The notes under the pieces were generated by a model. The model searched no databases. It was given only the letters and a program-made list of their open reading frames with translations, and was not told where the DNA came from. Positions 38,901-46,708 of a DNA stretch of 64,000 bases are shown here, one piece after another. Source of the stretch: Puteibacter caeruleilacunae (GTDB lineage: Bacteria; Bacteroidota; Bacteroidia; Bacteroidales; Prolixibacteraceae); contig SJCO01000003.1 of assembly GCA_005217565.1 (NCBI GenBank), forward strand, positions 124,001 to 188,000, read 5' to 3'. Both the position numbers and the translations under genes were made by a program. Positions within the stretch are counted from its first letter, which is position 1. Each line of letters opens with the position of its first letter.

Positions 38901-39035
38901 TTCTTCATCTATAGAGATACTCCAGGAACAAATCCTGAAGGATCGAATGGTAGAAAAGATGAGCAACAGGCCTATGAAATCTCTTCACTTCCTGTTACCT
39001 CAACATTCGGATTTAACCTGAACTTTACCTTCTAA
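35940..39035 (+). CDS. SusC/RagA-family TonB-dependent outer-membrane transporter
   Basis: The 1031-residue precursor has a signal peptide (about 1-21, ending AWAQ), a carboxypeptidase-like regulatory domain (about 23-105, ITGTVTSKDDGEALPGVNVIVKGT), a plug domain (about 112-235) with the family motif YGSRAANGVILVTTKKG, and a long beta-barrel ending in an aromatic strand (FGFNLNFTF). SusC proteins pair with a SusD lipoprotein to import oligosaccharides using TonB energy. The susD gene follows after 19 bp. The neighbouring phosphorylase suggests a mannan or gluco/galactomannan oligosaccharide as ligand (inference). Confidence 0.97.
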   Translation: MKQKLLLVFLLLNVVFAQAWAQQTITGTVTSKDDGEALPGVNVIVKGTTTGITTDLDGKYSLVVSDDATTLVFSFIGMTTQEVEIAGRTVVNVQMTAEALGVDEVVVTALGIKRDKKALGYAVQEVKGEALTEVRTTSVANALQGKVAGVNFSQSGSGLGGSTRVTIRGNSSLNDNNNPLWVVDGVPIDDSQQREGSGEWGGSDGAGAASQLNSEDIESISVLKGASAAALYGSRAANGVILVTTKKGKAGALKVNFNTNYTVEKVTDYYDFQNVYGQGNGGTYSPSSKTSFGPKMEGQMIDNWREGRSSYAMTPQTSRVEDFYRNGTNLTNNLAISGGSEKTTFRLSLMDSRNKGITPFHELNRQSADLNSGIVAWDKLKINAKVNFIKEKVKNRPYMGEYGTMMQFVFMPRSIRLEDLNPGLNEDGQQILYGGATSTYSNPYYQVQYGRNERTDRYRVISILSADWEINDMLTFSTKAGVDYYRDQDKEFGHQDNFGDGGSYKLAEKNFREVNVDALLKFNKQLNDDWTIGLNVGTSVMNTKKESVTNTAKNLIVKGLYTLGNGESVDTSEGYSEKEIQSVYGFGNIAYRNWAYLDFTARNDWSSTLPSDNRSFFYPSISASFVVSDMLKDWGKDLPVWISFAKVRASWAQVGNDTNPYRTRSTYSLKQNGTNETTYANKPDNLPFSDLKPEEQTSRELGFDIRLFNNRIGLDLAMYNTSTKNQILSIETPSTSGYKKRWINAGEIENKGIELALNIVPVKTENFNWDMTLNWSKNKNKIVELSKEYSIEKFGLGGTRLLDVYAIEGGEYGEIWGKKTFVRDEATGKVIVDENGMPYTSGGKRKVGSINPDWLGSISNRLTYKNFFMTMLIDIKKGGDLISMTDAHGTSVGTGLRSLDGREGGFVVDGLVGSSDGTNSGQQNTVKVDPESYWANIGGAYGVAEAFMYDAGFVKMRELSIGYSLPSSILNGTPFSSIKASLVGRNLFFIYRDTPGTNPEGSNGRKDEQQAYEISSLPVTSTFGFNLNFTF

Positions 39036-39054
39036 TCTTTAAAAGCTGAAAAAT

Positions 39055-40623
39055 ATGAAAACATATAAATTTCTAATACTATTTCTTGTGGTTGCTTTCG
39101 GTGCATGTACCGACGACTTCGATGAGATGAATACGAATCCGATCGAGCCTACTGAGGTACAGGCGGATCTATTATTCCCTAGGATGTTAAAAGTGCCTTA
39201 CGGTGGATGGGAATTCCAAACAGGTCACAACCTTTTCTCAAACCACTTTGCACAGTATATTGCCAATACAGCACCATATTTCCATTCTGATCGTTATACG
39301 ATTCCTAATGGATGGTCGATGCCAATTTGGAACTACTATTATACAAACATTCTTCCTAACTGTCTTTATATAGAAGAATCGCTTGCTGATGATCCTAAGA
39401 GTATCAACAAAATTCAACAAGCAATTATCTGGAAAGTACACCAGGCTCAGTTTGTTACTGACCACTATGGTGATGTTCCTTACTTTGAGGCAGGCAAGCA
39501 AGAGACTGATCTTGACTATGACACTCAAAAGGATATCTACTACTCTTTCTTTGATGAATTAGAGAGTGCAGCAAGTAAACTTGATGGTGATGCTTCACTT
39601 TACAACTATGGAGCACAGGATTACCTATACAATGGAAACGCTATGAAGTGGAAGAAGTTTGCTAACTCACTTCGTCTACGCTATGCATTAAGAATTGCAG
39701 AAATAGATCCTACAAAAGCTAAGGCAGAAGCAGTAGCTGCATTAAATGCTGGTTTATTTGAATCAAATGATGACAATGCAGCATTGGATTGTACCAATGG
39801 AGACTTAACCAATGGTCATAACTTTAGAGCAATTGCAAACTGGAATGAGTTTAGATTAAGTTCAACATTCTTTGACATCTTAACAGAAACAAGTGATGTA
39901 ATTGATCCACGTATGTATGCCTACTTCATTCCTGGAAGAGGAACTGGAACTTATGCAGGAATCGACAATGGAATTCCTGTTGGAGATCTTGGTGATGCCA
40001 ATGAGGTATTCTCAAACATCGGACCTGCAATTGTAAAGGAGAGAGAATACATGATCATGAACTACTCTGAAGTATGTTTCCTTAAAGCTGAAGCTGCATT
40101 AAGAGGATGGACTGAATTTGGTTCTGCACAAGAGCACTATGAAGCTGGTATTGCTGCGTCATTTGCATATTGGGATAATCAAATCGATAATGAAACTCCT
40201 GCTGACATGTTAACTCTTGGAGTAAACTCGAACGAAGTTCCTTACATGCAATCACAGTTCTCAATGCTTGTAGATGGTAACCTTCTTGGTGATCCAGCTG
40301 ATTATCTTGCAGGTGGTGATGTACCTTTCAAAACAGCAGGATCTACAGAAGAGAAACTACGTCAGATTATTACACAGAAATACATCGCAAACTTCCCTGA
40401 CGGAATGGAGTCATGGTGTGAATTCAGAAGAACAGGATATCCTAGTGAGATCAAGCCTGTTGTTGCTCCTGTTGCAGGATCTCTTCCACAGGGTGAATTC
40501 ATTCAGAAACTTCCATATGTTGATCAGGAATATGACTTGAACGAGACTCATGCTTCAGATTCTCAAAATAACGGAGGACAAGGAGATGGTATCGGAGTTA
40601 AACTTTGGTGGGTTACAGACTAA
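39055..40623 (+). CDS. SusD/RagB-family glycan-binding surface lipoprotein
   Basis: The 522-residue protein has a lipoprotein signal (FLVVAFGAC, Cys18 as lipidated residue) followed by an acidic stretch DDFDEMN typical of surface-exported lipoproteins. The opening EMNTNPIEPTEVQADLLFPRM and the helical TPR-like core are those of the SusD-like family that includes the SusD_2-type proteins. It acts as the lid and ligand binder of the SusC barrel. A perfect 11-bp terminator stem follows, so the transporter pair appears to be a transcription unit separate from the symporter-phosphorylase pair. Confidence 0.95.
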   Translation: MKTYKFLILFLVVAFGACTDDFDEMNTNPIEPTEVQADLLFPRMLKVPYGGWEFQTGHNLFSNHFAQYIANTAPYFHSDRYTIPNGWSMPIWNYYYTNILPNCLYIEESLADDPKSINKIQQAIIWKVHQAQFVTDHYGDVPYFEAGKQETDLDYDTQKDIYYSFFDELESAASKLDGDASLYNYGAQDYLYNGNAMKWKKFANSLRLRYALRIAEIDPTKAKAEAVAALNAGLFESNDDNAALDCTNGDLTNGHNFRAIANWNEFRLSSTFFDILTETSDVIDPRMYAYFIPGRGTGTYAGIDNGIPVGDLGDANEVFSNIGPAIVKEREYMIMNYSEVCFLKAEAALRGWTEFGSAQEHYEAGIAASFAYWDNQIDNETPADMLTLGVNSNEVPYMQSQFSMLVDGNLLGDPADYLAGGDVPFKTAGSTEEKLRQIITQKYIANFPDGMESWCEFRRTGYPSEIKPVVAPVAGSLPQGEFIQKLPYVDQEYDLNETHASDSQNNGGQGDGIGVKLWWVTD

Positions 40624-40656
40624 TATCTCTAAACATACTTAATCCTTATAAAAGTG

Positions 40657-40690
40657 CAGAGGCTGAATATTTTTCAGCCTCTGTCTTTAA
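40657..40690 (+). terminator. susCD terminator
   Basis: CAGAGGCTGAA (40657-40667) pairs perfectly with TTCAGCCTCTG (40673-40683). The T-tract is imperfect (TCTTTAAGTC, then TTTTT), so some read-through is possible. Confidence 0.8.
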
Positions 40691-40704
40691 GTCTTTTTAA
40701 CAAC

Positions 40705-40717
40705 TTAACCGGTTTAA
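40705..40717. promoter_or_regulatory. Operator-like palindrome upstream of the symporter gene
   Basis: TTAACCGGTTTAA contains the perfect palindrome AACCGGTT. It lies just upstream of TAATTTCG (40734-40741), a possible -7 box, and resembles TTAATCGGTTAA before susC. This suggests shared control of the two units. Confidence 0.45.
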
Positions 40718-40775
40718 TTGAGAAAAAAACTTTGTAATTTCGCGCTCGATCGCAATTAACCAAATCTACTATACA

Positions 40776-42596
40776 ATGAAACTACATGCTCTTGACATGG
40801 CCATAATCGGTGCGTACCTTGTACTTACGCTGATTATTGGTTTCTATATTTCTAAAAAAGCTAAAGCCAACCTTGATTCCTATTTCCTTGGAGGAAAAAC
40901 CATTCCTTGGTATATATTAGGTTTATCAAACGCTTCAGGGATGTTCGATATAACAGGAACCATGTGGTTCGTATCCATTTGCTTTGTATATGGTATGAAA
41001 AGTGCCTGGTTACCTTGGATATGGCCTGTATGGAATCAAATATTCCTTATGATGTTTTTAGCACAATGGTTAAGGCGGAGTAATGTAATGACCGGTGCTG
41101 AATGGCTTAAAACTCGTTTTGGAGAAGGGAAAGGAGCTCAGCTATCCCACATTATTGTTGTAGTATTTGCTTTGGTTAGTGTAATAGGTTTCATTGCCTA
41201 TGGATTTGTAGGTATTGGTAAGTTCGCCACCTCGTTCCTTCCCTGGGATTTAACCACGCAAATTGGTTCATTAATGATCTCTTCCGAGAACATGTACGCC
41301 CTTCTAATTATGGGAGTTACTACCATTTATGTTGTTAAAGGTGGTATGTACAGTGTGGTAATGACTGAAATTCTTCAGTTTTTAGTAATGACAGTCTCTT
41401 GTTTAATTATTGGTATTATTGCCATCAACCTTGTAACCCCAGAACAGCTTAACGCAGTAATTCCTGTGGGCTGGAAAGATATTTTTGTTGGTTGGAAATT
41501 AGATCTTGACTGGAGTAATCTAATTCCTTCTGTAGGAGAAAAAATCAAAAGCGATGGATATGAATTCTTCTCCATTGTGATGATGATGATGATTTTCAAA
41601 GGAGTATTGGTTAGTATTGCAGGACCTGTACCAAGTTATGATATGCAACGAATTCTGGCAACTAAGAGTCCACGTGAAGCAGCCAAGATGAGTGGTATTG
41701 TATCATTGGTACTTTATTTCCCTCGCTACATGATGGTAGCCGGACTAACCATACTCGCATTAGTATATTTTAGTCCTAAGCTCAACGCTATGGGACCAAA
41801 CATTGATTTTGAAATGGTCTTGCCATATGCAGTAAGTAATTTCATTCCGGTAGGATTACTAGGATTGCTACTTGCAGGACTTATTGCAGCATTTATGTCG
41901 ACTTTTGCAGCTAATGTAAATGCAGGACCAGCATATATTGTTAACGATATTTATAAGCGTTTTATTAATCCTAACGCTTCAAATAAAAAATACGTACAAC
42001 TTAGTTATATATCATCGTTTGCTGTAGTAGCAGTAGGTATTACATTTGGTTTCTTTGTCACCTCTATTGATTCTGTAACCAAGTGGATTGTTGCTGCTCT
42101 ATTTGGAGGCTATACTGCAGCCAACTTATTGAAATGGACATGGTGGAGATTTAATGGATTTGGATACTTCTATGGAATGCTTGCTGGTTTGGTAGCATCA
42201 CTCGTTGTTCCATTGGTATTACCTAATGTTTCGGCATTAAACTCCTTCCCTATTATTCTTTGTTTTGCAACAATAGGATCAGTAGGTGGAAGTTTATTAA
42301 CCAAGCCTGACGACATGGAAGTTCTGAAGAAGTTCTACTCTACAGTAAGACCATGGGGATTTTGGAAGCCTGTTTGCGACGAAGTACAGAAAGATAATCC
42401 AGACTTCAAGCCAAACAAAGACTTCAAACGCGATATGTTTAACTGTGTAGTTGGCATTATATGGCAAACCACTCTAATTGTAATGCCAATGTATTTAGTT
42501 ATCCGGGAATTTACTGAAATGATCGTTGCAGCTATTATATTTGTAGTCACAACGGTTATCTTAAAGAAAACCTGGTACGATAAACTTGAAGATTAA
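40776..42596 (+). CDS. Sodium:solute symporter (SSS family)
   Basis: The 606-residue membrane protein shows about 14 hydrophobic segments, starting LDMAIIGAYLVLTLIIGFYISKKA and including the SSS hallmark DSYFLGGKTIPWYILGLSNASGMFDITGTMW in TM1-TM2 and GLLLAGLIAAFMSTFAANVN in the middle. The family imports sugars, amino acids or organic acids with sodium. The phosphorylase starts 18 bp later, and a cation symporter also adjoins the mannosylglucose phosphorylase gene in the characterised Bacteroides fragilis mannan cluster (recalled knowledge). Uptake of mannobiose or mannosylglucose into the cytoplasm is therefore likely. Confidence 0.93.
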   Translation: MKLHALDMAIIGAYLVLTLIIGFYISKKAKANLDSYFLGGKTIPWYILGLSNASGMFDITGTMWFVSICFVYGMKSAWLPWIWPVWNQIFLMMFLAQWLRRSNVMTGAEWLKTRFGEGKGAQLSHIIVVVFALVSVIGFIAYGFVGIGKFATSFLPWDLTTQIGSLMISSENMYALLIMGVTTIYVVKGGMYSVVMTEILQFLVMTVSCLIIGIIAINLVTPEQLNAVIPVGWKDIFVGWKLDLDWSNLIPSVGEKIKSDGYEFFSIVMMMMIFKGVLVSIAGPVPSYDMQRILATKSPREAAKMSGIVSLVLYFPRYMMVAGLTILALVYFSPKLNAMGPNIDFEMVLPYAVSNFIPVGLLGLLLAGLIAAFMSTFAANVNAGPAYIVNDIYKRFINPNASNKKYVQLSYISSFAVVAVGITFGFFVTSIDSVTKWIVAALFGGYTAANLLKWTWWRFNGFGYFYGMLAGLVASLVVPLVLPNVSALNSFPIILCFATIGSVGGSLLTKPDDMEVLKKFYSTVRPWGFWKPVCDEVQKDNPDFKPNKDFKRDMFNCVVGIIWQTTLIVMPMYLVIREFTEMIVAAIIFVVTTVILKKTWYDKLED

Positions 42597-42614
42597 CATC
42601 ATAGAAATAGATCA

Positions 42615-43817
42615 ATGGAAAAAGTAGCATTTGACAAGAAGTTAAAAGAGTTATTTGAACAATATAACGAACTGATCACCCGACCAAATAAGATTCAGGG
42701 TAACGGCAATGGAATTTTCGACCGATACGAAAATCCTGCAATCACCCGAAATCATGCCCCAGTATTCTGGAGATATGACCTTAATTATGAAACCAATCCT
42801 AACTTGATGACAAGATTGGGAATCAATACTACATTCAATGCTGGAGCAATCAAATTGAATGGGAAATATTTGATGGTTGTTAGAACAGAAGGATTCGATG
42901 TAAAATCAATCTTTGCTGTTGCTGAGAGTCCAAATGGTATCGACAACTGGAAGTTTTGGGATCACCCTATTGTGATGCCTGTAACTGACGATCCAGAGAT
43001 GAATGTATATGACTGTAGACTTACACAACATGAAGATGGATGGATTTACGGTTTATTCTGTGCCGAGCGCAAAGATTTAAGTCAACCTGATGACTCTTCT
43101 GCAGCATTAGCTAGTTGTGGTATTGCAAGAACTAAGGACTTGGTTAACTGGGAGCGCCTTGCTGATTTAAAATCAACTGCTGCACAACAACGTAACTGTG
43201 TATTACACCCTGAATTTGTGAATGGTAAATACATGATTTACACAAGACCTCAAAAAGGTTTTATCGACACAGGAGGTGACAGTGGTATTTGCGTTGGTTT
43301 TACTGAGAGCATGGTAGATGCAGAGATCAATGAGGAAATCATGGTAGATCCAAGACAATACCATACGGTGAAAGAGGTTAAAAACGGACAAGGTCCTGCA
43401 CCGATTAAAACTGAACACGGATGGATTCATCTGGCACATGGTGTAAGAAGAACTGCTGCTGGATTGAGATATACCCTTTATACATTCTTAACTGATTTGA
43501 ATGAACCTTGGAAGGTTATTCGCCGTCCGGGAGGTCACTTCATTGAGCCAATTAAGACTGAGCGTGTTGGTGACGTTTCAAATGTAACATTTAGTAACGG
43601 TTGGATTTTAGATGATGATGGTACTGTATTTATTTACTATGCTTCATCTGATACACGTATGCACGTTGCTACAACAACAATCGATAAATTGATCGATTAT
43701 GTATTGAATACTCCTGAAGATGCAGGTAGAACTCAGTTGTGTGCAGCACAACGCGATGAGTTAATAACAAAAAACCTGGACATACTTAAGGAACAATATC
43801 CTGACATAGAATTCTAA
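42615..43817 (+). CDS. GH130 4-O-beta-D-mannosyl-D-glucose phosphorylase
   Basis: The 400-residue enzyme matches the subfamily-1 GH130 proteins that split mannosyl-glucose with phosphate into mannose 1-phosphate and glucose in the cytoplasm. Diagnostic segments are NHAPVFWRYDLNYETNPNLM, FNAGAIKLNGKYLMVVR, NVYDCRLTQHEDGWIYGLF with the catalytic Asp133, VLHPEFVNGKYMIYTRPQ, IHLAHGVRRTAAGLRYTLY and DVSNVTFSNGWI. Length equals that of characterised members. It ends the symporter operon, and a 13-bp perfect terminator stem follows. The epimerase and GH26 mannanase that normally complete this pathway are not in the window. Confidence 0.92.
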   Translation: MEKVAFDKKLKELFEQYNELITRPNKIQGNGNGIFDRYENPAITRNHAPVFWRYDLNYETNPNLMTRLGINTTFNAGAIKLNGKYLMVVRTEGFDVKSIFAVAESPNGIDNWKFWDHPIVMPVTDDPEMNVYDCRLTQHEDGWIYGLFCAERKDLSQPDDSSAALASCGIARTKDLVNWERLADLKSTAAQQRNCVLHPEFVNGKYMIYTRPQKGFIDTGGDSGICVGFTESMVDAEINEEIMVDPRQYHTVKEVKNGQGPAPIKTEHGWIHLAHGVRRTAAGLRYTLYTFLTDLNEPWKVIRRPGGHFIEPIKTERVGDVSNVTFSNGWILDDDGTVFIYYASSDTRMHVATTTIDKLIDYVLNTPEDAGRTQLCAAQRDELITKNLDILKEQYPDIEF

Positions 43818-43828
43818 ACCACATAACC

Positions 43829-43875
43829 GAAGCTATAACACACATTTACTACTCGTGTTATAGCTTCATTTTTAT
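43829..43875 (+). terminator. Terminator after the phosphorylase gene
   Basis: GAAGCTATAACAC (43829-43841) pairs perfectly with GTGTTATAGCTTC (43855-43867); ATTTTTATTT follows. Confidence 0.9.
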
Positions 43876-44025
43876 TTCACTCTTGTCATGACACAAATAC
43901 GAAACAATAAAGTCAAGACTCCCTAAGATTAATACATCAACCTCTTTTTTCCTTCCTCAAAAATTTGATATCTCCCCATAATTACTACTTTTACGATTAA
44001 CAAACTTAGCCTAACATAAAATTAC

Positions 44026-46653
44026 ATGCAGATTCCTGGTAAAATCTTGCAATATATAGTTATTGTATTGTTGTTCCTGGAGGTAGGAAATGTATGTGCC
44101 CAAAATGTGTATCATACAGGGTTACTATTTCAATCAGCACCTACTCCTAAAGAACAACGTACATCCATTAACCTGACACATCAGAATGTCATTATAGGAA
44201 GGAAACAAATCGGTCTTAGCTTTGATATCTCCTTCTGGGATTCCAGTCATTTTGGATATGTATTCCGTTTGGTCAATGAAACTAATGAGAATATCGATTT
44301 AGTGTATACGCCTCCCAGAAACCGGGAAGCATTTCTAAAGATTATCTATAAAGGAACGCCAACGAACATTATCATTCCATTGCCTGCAGACCAAATCATA
44401 CGAAACAAATGGTTTAATTTCGACTTAAAGCTAGATCTCTCATACAATACCATTACGGTTATATTTGATGATGTTGCCTACTATGAGGATTCCTTTGGCT
44501 TTGAAGACAAACAACGATATAAGATTATTTTCGGAGCTAATCATACTGGAAATTTCCAAACCAGTGATGTACCTTCGATGGGCATTCGTAATATCAAGAT
44601 ATCCGATCGGAACGAGAAAGTAATATATAACTGGCTATTGGATGAGGCAGAAGGAAATATTGCCCGAGATCTTGTTGGAGGTGTGCCAGCTGAAGTCAGC
44701 AACCCATATTGGCTTATAAATGATCACTATTTCTGGAAAAAGCAAGCTGAATTTTATTGTTCTGGTCTTCCAGGCTTTATCCATGATAAGGAGAATAATG
44801 ATTTGGTTGTAGTAACCGATGAGCAATTGTCGCGATACGACATCCTAAATTCAAAATTAAAAGAGCAATCAATAAAAGCAACCAAAACACCTCCCACAAA
44901 AGATGAGAATAACTGCTTATATATCCCTGAGCAACGCCGACTATTATCTTTTTCAAGTATACCAGGAAGAGTAAAGGAGCTATCAACTATTGGTAGTCGC
45001 TGGAATTCGTACTTGGGAAAATCAAAATTTCAATACCATAATGCCAATATATTTTTCGAAAAATCGAAAGGACAAGTGATGTCGATAGGAGGCTATACTA
45101 ATTTCAACTATCGAAATCATATCCTATCCTTTTCTGAAAAATCGAAAACATGGGAACGTTTTTATTTAAATGGAGATTATCTGGTACCACGTTATTATTC
45201 ATCTATTGGAGAAGCGGGAAATCCAGGTGCCTATTACCTTTTCGGAGGATATGGTAATCAATCGGGACAACAAGAACTTGGCCCACGATGTTTGTATGAT
45301 CTTTACTATTTAAATTTCAACGATACAACCATTTCGAAAGTATGGGAAATTCAGGATCTTGAAAACAATTTTATACCAACATCAAATCTGGTAGTAAACG
45401 AGAGTAAGGGGTATCTTTATACACTAGGCTTTCCTCCATTTTTGAATGCTACATTTCTAAGACTCTATCGTTTGTCGTTAAGCTCCCCCAGCTACACTGT
45501 AGTGAGTGATACCATACATTACTTCTTTGATGAGGAGATATCAAAGGCCAAACTTTTTTACAGTGACAAAACCAGCGAATTTTACGCGATGGTTAGTAAG
45601 CAGTATGGCAACGACACATCAAAAGTGAGTATTTATAGGTTAACATATCCGCCAGTAAATCAGAAGAACATTTCTTTTACGTATAACACAATCCTAAATA
45701 ATCCAGAGCAATTCCCTCAATACATTTATTACATTGTATTGGCGTTAATTCCATTCCTGGTCGGATTATTTATTTTCTTTTTAAGGCAAATTGATCAAAA
45801 GAATCAGAAAAAGAAAAAAAAGAAGAAGAAAAAGAAGGCCAAATTCTTTATTGACGATAGAAATCAATTATCAGAAAAACAGTACAAGGAGTTAATCAAA
45901 TTAAAGAAAAAAAATGCTGTTTATCTATTTGGCGAATTTCGAGTGTTTAATAATCAATCAGAAGAAATAACATCTCGTTTTTCACCGAAACTTAAACAAC
46001 TTTTCCTAGCTATAATGCTTCATACTTTCGAACGAGAGAATGGTATTTCCAGTAAATCAATAAATAAGCTTATCTGGCCCTATCACACTCCTCAAAGTGC
46101 GAAAAACAATCGTAGCGTAAATATCAAAAAGCTACGTTCAATTCTTGAAGATATTGAAGGAATGGAGATTATTTATGAAGATAATCACTGGACATTAAGG
46201 ATCGAAAAACCTGCATTTTGTGATCTTGACTATATCCTTAAAAAGCTAAGGAATAAGAAGGTTGCAATTAAAAAATCAACAGTAGATTACATCATCAAAC
46301 TTCTTGCGCGTGGTAAGTTATTACCAGACTCGGACTTTGACTGGATTCACCAATTAAAAACCTCTCTTGAGAATCAAGGTATGGATTATTTGTTTGACTT
46401 AGCTCACAAGGTGGAATATCTTAAAAATCCTGAGATTACAAACCGCATATCTAAATCAATATTGGCTATTGATCCTATCAACGAAGAAGGATATAAGCTC
46501 AGGATATTATCTCTAATCGGATTGAAAAACCACAGTCAGGCAAAGGCTGAATTTCAGAATTTCACGAAGGAGTATAAAGATTTGTATGATGAACCTTACC
46601 CTAATTCATATAAGGAGTTTATTGGTTCTCTGAGCGACAATGAAACGACATAA
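44026..46653 (+). CDS. Membrane-spanning sensor with Kelch-like periplasmic part and cytoplasmic winged-helix DNA-binding domain
   Basis: The 875-residue protein begins with a signal peptide or anchor (about 1-26). A beta-rich domain like a LamG/concanavalin-type fold (about 30-210) is followed by a region with Kelch/galactose-oxidase-like repeats (about 225-550; for example MSIGGYTNFN, YLFGGYGNQSG). One TM (566-586) precedes ten consecutive lysines (595-604). The cytoplasmic part has an OmpR/SARP-like winged helix (about 628-730, LFGEFRVFN, LKQLFLAIMLHTF, NIKKLRSILED) and a helical tail like a BTAD domain. It reads as a one-component membrane-tethered regulator, placed after the mannan genes but with terminators on both sides. 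Domain calls are from pattern recognition only. Confidence 0.75.
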   Translation: MQIPGKILQYIVIVLLFLEVGNVCAQNVYHTGLLFQSAPTPKEQRTSINLTHQNVIIGRKQIGLSFDISFWDSSHFGYVFRLVNETNENIDLVYTPPRNREAFLKIIYKGTPTNIIIPLPADQIIRNKWFNFDLKLDLSYNTITVIFDDVAYYEDSFGFEDKQRYKIIFGANHTGNFQTSDVPSMGIRNIKISDRNEKVIYNWLLDEAEGNIARDLVGGVPAEVSNPYWLINDHYFWKKQAEFYCSGLPGFIHDKENNDLVVVTDEQLSRYDILNSKLKEQSIKATKTPPTKDENNCLYIPEQRRLLSFSSIPGRVKELSTIGSRWNSYLGKSKFQYHNANIFFEKSKGQVMSIGGYTNFNYRNHILSFSEKSKTWERFYLNGDYLVPRYYSSIGEAGNPGAYYLFGGYGNQSGQQELGPRCLYDLYYLNFNDTTISKVWEIQDLENNFIPTSNLVVNESKGYLYTLGFPPFLNATFLRLYRLSLSSPSYTVVSDTIHYFFDEEISKAKLFYSDKTSEFYAMVSKQYGNDTSKVSIYRLTYPPVNQKNISFTYNTILNNPEQFPQYIYYIVLALIPFLVGLFIFFLRQIDQKNQKKKKKKKKKKAKFFIDDRNQLSEKQYKELIKLKKKNAVYLFGEFRVFNNQSEEITSRFSPKLKQLFLAIMLHTFERENGISSKSINKLIWPYHTPQSAKNNRSVNIKKLRSILEDIEGMEIIYEDNHWTLRIEKPAFCDLDYILKKLRNKKVAIKKSTVDYIIKLLARGKLLPDSDFDWIHQLKTSLENQGMDYLFDLAHKVEYLKNPEITNRISKSILAIDPINEEGYKLRILSLIGLKNHSQAKAEFQNFTKEYKDLYDEPYPNSYKEFIGSLSDNETT
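45808..45837 (+). repeat. Poly-lysine codon tract with A8 run
   Basis: Ten AAA/AAG codons lie directly after the TM of the sensor-regulator, including a run of eight A at 45814-45821. As protein it is an extreme positive-inside signal; as DNA it is a possible slippage site that would cut the DNA-binding domain off. Confidence 0.7.
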
Positions 46654-46656
46654 AAA

Positions 46657-46688
46657 AAAGAGTGCAGTTTAATGAAGTTGCACTCTTT
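46657..46688. terminator. Bidirectional terminator between converging genes
   Basis: AAAGAGTGCA (46657-46666) pairs with TGCACTCTTT (46679-46688), with A- and T-rich flanks, between the sensor-regulator and the minus-strand PEP synthase-like gene. Confidence 0.85.
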
Positions 46689-46708
46689 CAATATCTATTT
46701 AATAAATT

